DNA from: Panaeolus papilionaceus
Lineage: Eukaryota; Basidiomycota; Agaricomycetes; Agaricales
DNA: 64,000 nucleotides
Assembly (NCBI GenBank): GCA_015501605.1
Contig: JADNRZ010000004.1
Location: forward strand, 744,001 to 808,000
Direction of reading: 5' to 3'
Shown here: piece by piece, positions 37,680 through 47,743 of the stretch
Layout: every line of letters starts with the position of its first letter
How positions within the stretch are numbered: the first letter of the stretch is position 1
Program-made: the position numbers and the translations under genes
The notes under the pieces: generated by a model
Seen by the model: only the letters and a program-made list of their open reading frames with translations
Told to the model about the DNA's origin: nothing
The model's database searches: none

Positions 37680-40600
37680 AGAGCCACCTCTCCACCCTTG
37701 CAAAAAAAAAAAGGTCTCCAAAAAAGACAAGAGCCCACGCAACACCCCAAAAAAGACTGCTCGCGGATGCCTTTCCAATGCCGAGATTGTTTGTTTTGGT
37801 TCCTCCATTCTTTGATCCCAACCTCAATTCCTTCGGCCCCGATCCTATTTTTCTTCATCGAGTTATCTCCTCTGCGAACGCAGGTCCTTGACCCGCAGCT
37901 ATTTTTCTCATTTCCCCTGCCACCACCCTTTGTTACCACGCGCTAACAGCGCCCGGCTTCTTTGCTTTGATTTGTCAATGCTCTTAGAGTCCATCTCGGC
38001 TTTGCCTCGCTGCATTGATTCCAACTCGGACCCAATGTTATTGATAAGTGAGGATGACAGGGGCTCCGTTTGTGGGGCTTCGCGTATGTTCGCATACCAA
38101 TACAATGCCTCCATATCCTCTTCGGGCATGTCAGGTGTCCTACCCGCTCAGTCACTCGTGGTGTTGTGATGACGCTCGACTTCACTTCACCGCCATCTGT
38201 TTGTACCTCCCTCCCACCTCCCTCCGGCTCCCTTCATTCAATCATTTCTCTGCTCGTCACGCGATTTTATACCGTTTCCCAATGGATACCTTTCACACCC
38301 ATATTACAATGCATGCCTTGTCTCCACTCTACTGTTATAATTAATCACACCTTACCTTTTCAATGTCGCTTAGACCAGTAGGGACAACAGCGTTAACTCA
38401 AACATACATCCAACCACCCACTCATCACATGTACCTCCATAGTGTTTTTTACTTGTTATCAAGCCTGTTGTTCCATTTACTCCTTCCTTACTTATTCTCA
38501 ACCATGGTTTTTCTGTATTAATTTTTTTTCTTTTTTTTTCGTTTCCCACTTCTGGATTTGTTTCATAGATTGCATACCACCATGATGGGGTGAGGGTCTG
38601 TTGGACATTTTTCATCTTACCGCTTTCACTCCCTACTGGTCTTTCATTCCTTGCCCCGCACTATTCTTTGATCCGCGGGGGGCATTTGTTGTACACTTTA
38701 TTCTGTGGACCTGCCTTACTTTCGGATCGTCTTCTGCTCGTGTAATTTGTGATATCATCGCATCCTGATCATACTTCTCATCTTTTTTTTTTTTTTTGTC
38801 GCGCTATCGCCCCACGTACTCAGTCAATATGGTGTACTTCAGCATCCACAATTGCGCCGCAGGGATGTCGTTGATTACAGCCACTGTTGATATATGCGTT
38901 GTTTTCTATATTTCAGTCTTTTCGGGGTTTATTTCACCATGTGCACCTCGCGGGCTGCCACAGGGCTGCTTTACTGGAAGTCAAAAATCATCTAAATGGC
39001 AATTCGGCACTGCTGTCAATCGAGACAGCGGCTTTCATTCACGCCACGACGCGTTGGATGTCAGTTAATATGATCCAACATCTAGATCTATCTTGGGATC
39101 AGCAGATGAACTTGGGGACACCAGCACTGATTAAAGCATATAAAGGGAGTTACTAATAAATTTTTCTTCAACTGACTTGAAGATAGAACAGCCATCTGCA
39201 TATTCACAAACGCGGCGGCTCATGTGTTTATTGGAAGGACCCTCGAGGGACGTGGCTGCTCCCTGCATTACGTTAGCACGTCATATCGGCGGAGATGTGC
39301 TAAAGGACGCGTTTAAGCAAGAACTACTCCGAGCGGCCTCAGGAGTATCAGACGCGTTAGCACCCCAGCAAGATACAAATATCCACGAGGCCAAACTATC
39401 GATGAACAGAATTGTTATCGAGGAACGCATGCGATCACGCTGTGTATATTTTGTTTCAATTTCTGTGGTGCAAATAGCTGAGTTGTATGAGATCCCAGAC
39501 ACCTCGGGAATTTCAAGTTGATATCATGATATACATTTACGATGCGCAGATGGGTTCCGAGACCGAGGGATTCGGTGATCTTCGATTATAATTTGTAAAA
39601 AAGGATTTGAGGTATGTAATACGCAAGGTGGATTCTCCCTCGTGATCGACGGTTCAATTGAGATACCAGGTGGGAGGGCGCTTAAGTCACATCTAGCACC
39701 ATTAATGTATGCGCCATTCGACTCTCAGTGTTCACGTTCGGTTGTACCCATTTGGAGTATCGCCTTCTGCACTGGCTGTGCTACCTGGAAATAGAGCGCT
39801 TTAATTTGAATCGGCAACTTGTAGTCTGGTAATACCGTAAAGCCGAACCTAAGAACAGAGCTGACGCGGTTGTCGCTGAATTCATTGGAAGCAGCTAGGT
39901 TGTAAGAGGTTTAGCTTTGGTTGTCGTAGACTGTCGTTCAGAAAAGATGGTTGCGGAAGCCGGGAATTTAATAAACTTGTCGAAGAGAGGCATAACAGCA
40001 TTGCCGATACGGTTGTTTACAGCCCCACTTCTTGTTTGCGTGACCGATGCAATGAAGCGCAATGTGCTGAACTGTACCATAATCGTTTAAGCTTAACTAG
40101 TGGGTCGGCAACCCCTCCAAATTTAGCGTAGACAGAAAAGCGGCACTTCCGTTTTGGGAGATTCGTCTTTCATCAATTGTCTCTCAGTGCAGCTCGATAC
40201 CTCTGTTTCGAAAGGCAATATACACTCTTGTATGCCTACGATTATTATGAAACCAAACTTAAAATATTTTCATGCATGGGGACTGGCAGTGGGTAAATTT
40301 TTGGGCTCGAAAAGCAAGTAGTCCAATATAAAACTAACTATAGCTCCGATATTCTGGAGCGCCCTTTGCTGGGCTCAGTGGATACGCAGATACATTCCAG
40401 CTTTGTATAAAACCCCTAAAGTACAATTATTTTACTTACTGAACGTTTTCTTTGAGCTATATTTGCTTGAACCCATCTGGATGGTGCTCAAACACTATGC
40501 TGAATGAGCATATCTTGATCCTCAGACAAAAATTAAAAAATAGGCTTCAAAGACCTTATTCTCTCATAACCACAGCCCCAATATGAGTTCTGGAGGCAGG

Positions 40601-40733
40601 ATGGTTGCCACTTTTTAAATTTTATCAAAATTGTCGGAGTTTGAATTGGCTGAGGATTGCTGAACCCCATAAGTAGTGTGGATCCCTAAGTCGAATAAGG
40701 TTAATTCCCATCCTGAAAATCAGACGGTTGATG
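37680..40733. other. Long gene-poor region, pyrimidine-rich at its start
   Basis: About 3 kb separates GID4 from the inverted-repeat element. The first ~1.1 kb is strikingly pyrimidine-rich on the plus strand, with many C/T runs and a 15-T tract at 38783-38797, and may be a long GID4 3' UTR or another gene's promoter. Short frames at 38887-39156 and 39177-39521 read like protein in places (HRAALLEVKNHLNGNSALLS; LKDAFKQELLRAASGVSDAL). No family or convincing splice joins them. They could be a degraded gene. Confidence 0.4.
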
Positions 40734-40735
40734 TA

Positions 40736-40761
40736 CAGTAGCGGACAATCAAAGACGACAA
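40736..40761 (+). repeat. Left terminal inverted repeat
   Basis: This 26-bp sequence begins CAGTAGCGG and ends GACGACAA. It is an exact reverse complement of 41641-41666. The TA duplication lies at 40734-40735. Confidence 0.85.
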
Positions 40762-41640
40762 TTTTGATATCTCACGCTGGAGTGCACTTTGGGCCTAATT
40801 TTTCACATTTGAGGTCTGTTTGATGAAATACGTCGAAAAACACAACTCCGAAGTTTTTCCCACGGTTGGTTCGGGCTGGCCAAAAAAACGACCTATTTGA
40901 GCGAAATTTCAAGGTACAAAAATGACTAAGTAGCCCGACGAGCCTGATCAACGACTGCATCCAGGTGCATCATGGCAGACCTGGAGACAGTGCGATGACC
41001 CCTTTGCGTGCGAACAGCCAAAGTGTGGCTAGACCTGAAAGACCAAAGCGCCAAGCGTCCATAAATCGCCAAGATCGGTTGATAAATCGTCGAATGACGT
41101 CGACGGGACATGCATTCAAAGCAGAATGAGCGGCTTACTTTGCATCATCAATTTTTTTTTTGAAACTTGTCGATAGCGATATTTAGCCCATCCCCAATTC
41201 TGTATTTATATGATTAGTAATTAAGAGAATAAATTAAATATAATTCACTTACCATCTCGATAGGATTGAGCTCACAATGAAACCTTCAGCCCAGAGATGT
41301 TGCGTTTAATCTTTTTTTTACCCATGGTGAACGTTCTGACTGATAATTGGCATAGATCACTCAATATTGTTTCATTTTTTTTGGGGACAACCAGCCGTTG
41401 AATTTCTCTGATTTTTGAGGGACACGTTGCATTCTTTGAAAGGAGTCGATTCCGCATTATTTCATTATTTTATCTATTTTATTTCCCAAAAACGGCCATA
41501 TTGTCGGGCCTAAAACCTAAAATGGTAATTTCCCGGGGAACGGCTCGATAGATTTCGTTCAAATTCAGCCAGGAGGACCCGACAGATGAAATGAATCGAT
41601 TCTGATACTTTTTGGGAGCTCGGGGAAATATTACTTTTTT

Positions 41641-41666
41641 TTGTCGTCTTTGATTGTCCGCTACTG
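41641..41666 (-). repeat. Right terminal inverted repeat
   Basis: This is the exact reverse complement of 40736-40761, followed by TA at 41667-41668. It happens to lie inside a 125-codon minus-strand frame (41856-41479) that crosses the element border, so that frame is probably chance. Confidence 0.85.
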
Positions 41667-41668
41667 TA

Positions 41669-42320
41669 GGCGTCTTTAAATAGTCGATCGTCACAAAAAC
41701 ACCATTTGCACTAAGTACCTGTGCACAAACAGCCTCCGAATGTCGAGCTAAGTGCACAAAGCCAGGCTTAACCAGCTTCTTAGCTTGTAAAGTGGTGTAT
41801 GTACTAGCTAGAACTTGGATTTCAGGGCCATCGACTAGTAGAATTTCATCACGCACAGCAATTTTCCTTCAATGACGGTGGGTACTTAAACGGAATTCCA
41901 CGTTCCCTGAAGCCGGATACACTGTTCCCAAGGCTTTCAAAGCGAACATTGTCACCTGCCCTTTTCCAGGTGGTGACCCTTCTATAATTGAACTTGACAT
42001 TATCATCTGCTTGATTTGATTTTTGACAGAAGGTGAGTTGAATGATTGGAAGCTTTATAAATTCGGGGAGAAAATTAACAGCACCGTTTCAGCACACAGC
42101 CTCGACGACTTGAACCATAAAATCTTTGTCCTCATCGACCCACCCGTTCGTCAGCAATTATCCCTTGAAACCCGAACATCATAGTTATAACGCGTCGTAC
42201 GTCGCCACTTGTCCGAGAAGGTCTGAATTGCGCTCATATTGCGCTCACCCGCGCTGGGTTTATAATTGAAACTAGAAACACTCTAAAGTTAATCATCTAT
42301 TCTTCTACAATCCAAAAATC
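41669..42320. other. Intergenic region upstream of the monooxygenase gene
   Basis: This spacer holds the monooxygenase promoter. A short minus-strand frame (about 41856-41669) and the stretch next to it (to about 41990) read partly like protein, but no family is recognised. Both may be decayed coding sequence. Confidence 0.3.
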
Positions 42321-44937
42321 ATGACTTCGACTCAAGCACCTCTGAGTGGCAAGGATAAGACGAAGTATGACGGGACTGGGGCAAGGCGCCCAAGGGTTGT
42401 CATAGTCGGAGGAGGGTGAGTGTTGGTTTATAATTCGGCTTCGCCGTGACTTGCCTTCGAAGGTCACAAATCACTGTCCATATTTTACCTTCGTCTTCCA
42501 TCAGTTCTCTGCATGAGGTTCAGATGGGCTTTGCAACAAGCTTCTGGACGCGTCGATGAAATACTCAATAGCCAGATGTCTGACTATGCATTGCCTCGCA
42601 ATGGGCGCTGTTAAGACGTTAGGTGTAGAGAGCTGACTCGCAGTTCGATTTGTTTAGGCTTGCCGGACTAATCACTGCCATCCAACTGAAGACTAAACTG
42701 AACTTCCATGATTTCACTGTAAGTCCTTGCTTCCTGCGGCGACGACTGCCAGTTCATCGATGCTTGTCAGATTTACGAGAAAGAAGCGGGTGTGGGAGGA
42801 ACATGGAGGGTTGGTGACTTATTTATTATCATTTGTGTTGTACTGAAAAGACGCGATACTCCAGGTCAATACATATCCTGTAAGTCAAAGGAATCCTTAC
42901 GAAAGGTTCAGCGGTTGAGTCGCCTCTCTTCAGGGTTGTGGATCGGATGTACCAGGCCATTGGTATAGCTTATCCTCAGAATTAAATCCTTACTGGCAGT
43001 CCTATTTCGCAAGCCAACCAGAAATCCTGGCTTATTGGGAAAACCTTTGGCACAAGCACTCGCTCGAAAAGCACACTCAAGTCAACACATTCGTGCGGTC
43101 AGCCGTTTGGTCCAACGAAACACAAAGATATACCCTTTCTCTCGAAAATATCAAGACTGGCCAGAAGAATGAAGTTGAAGCTGAGATTACTGTGTGGGCA
43201 ATTGGTGGATTCCAGGCACCGTTATATCCTAAAGACATAGTTGGGATGGAAAGCTTTAAAGGGGAGCTCTTCCATTCTGCAAGGTGGAGGGACGATGTGG
43301 CTCTAGAAGGGAAAAGAGTCGGGGTAATTGGGAACGGATGTTCCGCGTAAGCTCGTTGCTCAAATACTCACTGGTCGACATCCTCTAATTTTGCATGCGT
43401 ATGGGGTTCCAGAGCACAGTTCATTCCTGAAATATCGAAGGACCCATCAGTTCAGGTTATCAACTTCTGCAGAACACCGCAGTGGTTCGTGCAACGGGTT
43501 AGTTTTATTCCCGTTCTTCTGGAGTTCCTGCAAGTTACTAAATACCTAGTTGATCAGGGAAATTACATGTATCCTAAATGGGCACAATGGATGTTCGCAC
43601 ATTTGCCCTTGGTGATGAGGATCTACAGAAATTGGATAATGGCTAGAGTATGTTCGATACCTTACACTCGCGCTCGGACAGTGTTGACCCCTTACACAGT
43701 CAGATATATCGTTCCTGCTTTTTCGCAAGTCCAATAAACCTTTAATATGGCTTGGGAAAAAGGTATACGAAGAAGGGTTCCTGTCTTCTGCTGATCTCAC
43801 TCAACGTCGATTATTTGTAGGTTCTCGCTGGTTATATTAAGAAGAAGGCACCCAAAGAGGAATGGAAGAATTTGATCCCCACTTACGGTGCGCTAGTGGT
43901 TCCTAACTATGAGTTTAGTAAGGACGCTATACTTACATGGACATCTTATCAGCCCCTGGATGCAAAAGGATAATCGTGGACCCCGGATATCTTAAATCTT
44001 TGAATAGGTCCAATGTCAGTCTGAAGTGGGACGCAATCGACGCGATTGTCGAGAACGGTATCCGACTTAAGACAGGGGTAGTCGTCTCTTTAGATGTGAT
44101 CATCTTCGGCACCGGCTATTCGATCGTGAGTTAGATGAACCTCCCTTATCCATCGCCACGAGTTTACGCAGGTATATTTACATTTGGCAACTTGGTTTGT
44201 AGGAACCAGCAGACCTAGACGTCCGCGGAAGTCGAGGAACGACCATACTAGAATACTACCACAGCAAAGGGGGACCTCATGCTTATGTGGGGTCATGCAT
44301 GCCTGGTTTCCCCAATCTTTTCACTCTACTTGGTGAGTCTTATGAGGTGAAGGGAGAAATCGAGGGGATAATGTGCTGATATACAATCACTCGCATAGGT
44401 CCAAACGTTGCATCGGGCCACGCATCCGTGATATTCAGCGAAGAGGCTCAGGTACGTATGAACATGTGAACGTCCTGGCATGGATGGAGTGGAATTAATG
44501 AGGATAATCTGTAGATCAACCATGCGCTGGAATTGATGAAGCCCGTGCTGGAAGGCAAAGCCAAGTCGTTTGAAATTCAGGACAAAGCCACTGACGAGTA
44601 TAATAACTGGCTACAAAGACGTCTTATGAACTCTGTCTGGACGGATTGTGTATCCTATTACCAGGCTGGGCGAAACAGCAAGACGCGAATTGTCGCAACA
44701 TTTCCTGGTCCTGTTACACTGTTTTGGTGGTTCTGCAGACATCCCAGATGGGAGATTTTCAAGGCCAACGGTGCAGAATTGTGGAAACAGGAAAGAAAGC
44801 GTGATATCTGGCGCAAGAGGGTGACTCTGGTGATAACTTTGTTGGCAACAATGGGTATTGGTTATGTTCTATCTTCTAAATACGGGTCAGTAAAAAATGT
44901 GCTCGATATGGTGTTAAATAAGATAATAATATCGTAA
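42321..44937 (+). CDS. FAD-dependent monooxygenase, Baeyer-Villiger type
   Basis: These enzymes use FAD and NADPH with O2 to insert oxygen next to a carbonyl or to hydroxylate small molecules. ATG 42321 opens MTSTQAPLSGKDKTKYDGTG. RPRVVIVGGG, spliced to LAGLITAIQL, is the FAD Rossmann motif. IYEKEAGVGGTWR, then PGCGSDVPGHWYSLSSELNP, are family blocks. FKGELFHSARW exactly fits the BVMO fingerprint F-X-G-X3-H-X3-W (about 43258-43290). VGVIGNGCSA, spliced on to AQI, is the NADPH Rossmann motif. Later blocks are YMYPKWAQWMFAHLPLVMRI, LDVIIFGTGYSI and TLLGPNVASGHASVIFSEEA. The C-terminus has a hydrophobic stretch (VTLVITLLATMGIGYVLSS), perhaps a tail anchor. No secondary-metabolite core gene is nearby, so the substrate is unknown. 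Confidence 0.88.
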
Positions 44938-45161
44938 AGTACTTGAATAATAATAGATCATGAATTTAAATAAACAAAACAAAAAAAATAAGAAAGAAAA
45001 AAAGGAAGAGTGTACTCGTGTGTTTGTGTGTGGCCAGGTGTGTTTACCAAATTTGGAGGTGTTGGAGGTGTTGTGGCATGGCCTGTCGGGTTTAGCCTTT
45101 CTCTGTCTTCGACCTCTTGAATTCCTGCCCTGGGCCGTCAAGGCCATTTCCTTTAACCATA

Positions 45162-47202
45162 ATGACCTCCCATTCCCATAACTCTTCAACTGCCAATATC
45201 GTTGGCGTTCACTACAGGGTTGGCAGGAAAATCGGCGAGGGCTCTTTTGGGGTCATCTTCGAAGGTGAGCATCACCAAACTCTTCCCATGCTCTCCCACT
45301 CTATCTGTCTTTCAACGTATCCAATTAACTGTCAAGAGACTCATAATGGATTGATATGTTTTGTAGGAACCAACTTGCTCAATTCGCAGACTGTTGCCAT
45401 CAAGTTTGTGCGTCGCAAGAATTTTCTTCACCTGCGTGTCATTGCCAGCTTCTAATTTTACCCCTCTGCTTGTGGATATTCAGGAACCCAGGAAAGCTGA
45501 AGCACCACAGTTGAGGGATGAGTGTCGATCGTATCGTATACTGGCTGGATGTCGTGAGTGTTACTGTTGCCCGCCCACCCACTCCTGTATCGTAACACAC
45601 TGACTGACATGGCTCTTAGCCGGCATCCCCCAAATCTACCATTTTGGTCAAGAGGGACTTCACAATATACTCGTTATTGACCTTCTTGGCCCCAGTCTGG
45701 AAGACTTATTTGACATGTGTGGTCGCAAGTTCACGACCAAGACAGTTTGCATGGCCGCAAAACAGATGGTGGGATGTCATTGTTTTGTCGTTTAAGCCAT
45801 GGCCGCTGATCACTTCTGCAACCTGCCTACGTCGTTTAGCTCACTCGCGCACAAACTATTCATGAGAAAAACCTCATCTATCGAGATATCAAGCCCGACA
45901 ATTTTCTCATAGGCCGACCCGGAACCAAAGGGTCTAACAGTGAGTCTAAAATCGCTTGATTGTGCGATCGCCTTGAACGACAAATTTACTGTTCACCTCA
46001 GTTATTCATGTGGTTGACTTCGGAATGGCTAAACAGTATCGGGACCCCAAAACCAAACAGCATATTCCCTATCGAGAACGCAAAAGTCTAAGTGGTACCG
46101 CTCGATACATGAGTATCAACACGCATCTGGGAAGAGGTATTTTACAGCTGCCTCCAACCGTATTGTTCTCCATTAATTACCTACCGATGCAGAGCAATCA
46201 CGCAGAGATGATCTGGAGGCTTTGGGTCATGTTTTCATGTACTTCCTGCGGGGCAGTTTACCGTGGCAAGGCCTGAAAGCTGCTACCAACAAGCAGAAGT
46301 ACGAGAAGATTGGTGAAAAGAAGCAGACTACTCCGATCAAGGAGCTCTGTGAAGGATTTCCAGGTGCGCTCTTTGTCCACATGGTAATAAATTTGCAGCT
46401 AACTATCCTTTTTGTTAGAGGAGTTTGGTATATACCTCAATTACGTTCGCAAGCTTGGTTTTGAGGAGACACCTGATTACGACTTCCTACGAGAGTTGTT
46501 CACAAAAGTCATGAAGAGCAATGGTGATATAGATGATGGCGTGTACGACTGGAACCTTCTAAATGGTGAGGATCCAATTATCCCTCTTTTTACATTATCT
46601 GACGGTGTTGGTAACTATGTTTCTAGACGGCAGGGGATGGGAAGCATCAACGGTACTTCTAATTTCCATTTCATTATGAGAACTACATCTCAAATGGCAT
46701 TTCAGGGACAAAGTCAGATGGTCGCACGGATACAGCATGAGCAAGCCCACGCGGATAAGCGCAGGGATCGCGACGATAGAGAACGACGTCGCTCTCAAGC
46801 CCCACAACAGCAGCTGCCGAGTAATATGGCTCCTGCAACACCAGCCCTTGTAAGCTTCCTTATTTCTGCTTCTGATTCTTCCCTTTGACTCGTATATTGT
46901 AACTTACACTGCCCCAGCAGGCGCCTGTTCATATTCCGATAGGAAGTAATCGGGCGAACCCTCAGCATCCTTACGCGACTGCTGGTATTGGTGCTGGTTA
47001 CGAGTACGCACAGCAACACGAGCAGTTCAAAACTCAGCAACCTTACGGTCGAACCTCTCCGATGGTGTCTTCGGTGGGTGCCATCCCTCCAGCATTGAGC
47101 AACGTTAGAGCCACTGGCGGTGTTGGGCAGGATTACCAACAACAACAGGAAGAACCCCAACCCAAATCATTTTTGATCAGACTTCTAACTTGCCGCTGTT
47201 AA
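45162..47202 (+). CDS. Casein kinase I
   Basis: CK1 kinases are monomeric Ser/Thr kinases acting in membrane traffic, nutrient sensing and clock regulation. ATG 45162 gives [33 protein letters not shown] is the Gly-rich loop, spliced to [13 protein letters not shown] with the catalytic Lys. [20 protein letters not shown] is the catalytic loop and [20 protein letters not shown] the DFG block. [20 protein letters not shown] is the CK1 signature, then [20 protein letters not shown] and [40 protein letters not shown] and [13 protein letters not shown] end the kinase domain. The Gln/Pro-rich tail ends [11 protein letters not shown] at 47202. The C-terminal Cys-X-Cys resembles the cysteine ends of membrane-attached Yck-type kinases. 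About eight introns. Confidence 0.92.
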
Positions 47203-47743
47203 CTTGTGGAGACTTTATGACCGTCTTTTCTAATTCAACGTTTCGGGTTTTGACATTGCTGTCGTTCTCTCATCGGATCCATCATCTACATTACTTTCTG
47301 CACAGATAATATTTTTCATCTCCACTCGTTTGGATAGTTTCCACCCTAGTCAATGGCACAAATCCACTGCTTTGATAGTCGCCTCCGTGTCATCATCTCT
47401 TCTCCTTTGCATAGGGTCACACTCTTATACCCGCTATTGAACTACCAATAATACCGTCGCTCCTTGTTGCTTATTCTTCTTCGTGTCAATTGTAAATGGT
47501 CGGAATGATTTATATTACCGGTACCCCCTGTTGTCAATTTGCAGGACATCTTGGAGCACCGGTGGTTCAGGAGTTAGCAGCACGCAAAGGGGACTCGGAG
47601 ATCCAATATTAGCAAGATGAAGCCTCACAAGAGATACCATGCATTTATTTTGTCTTTTACAATGTTCAAAGCTACACCTTATCTCAGCTGGTTTTCGTTA
47701 CAATATGTTACAACAGTATCTTTGTAGAACGGGAAGTCTGTTC
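47203..47743. other. Convergent 3' intergenic region
   Basis: This lies between the CK1 and JmjC stop codons and probably contains both 3' UTRs. No gene or repeat is seen. Confidence 0.4.

Larger units (their letters stand above)
40736..41666. mobile_element. TA-flanked inverted-repeat element, Tc1/mariner-like, probably non-autonomous
   Basis: The two ends are perfect 26-bp inverted repeats (40736-40761 and 41641-41666) beginning CAGTAGCGGACAATC. Each is flanked directly outside by TA (40734-40735 and 41667-41668). TA duplication and a CAGT terminus are typical of Tc1/mariner-superfamily elements. The 931-bp body has only short minus-strand frames (for example 41111-40926 and 41457-41272), and I see no DDE/D catalytic block or helix-turn-helix. 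So it is probably a non-autonomous derivative moved by a related transposase elsewhere. Identical repeats suggest either recent activity or conserved ends. Confidence 0.75.

Noticed and set aside
41479..41856. 125-codon minus-strand frame crossing the right inverted repeat
   Set aside because: It spans an element border, so it is unlikely to be one gene; no transposase motif is present.
28704..44937. Secondary-metabolite cluster (transporters plus monooxygenase)
   Set aside because: No polyketide synthase, peptide synthetase, terpene synthase or P450 is in the interval, and GID4 and a mobile element separate the genes.
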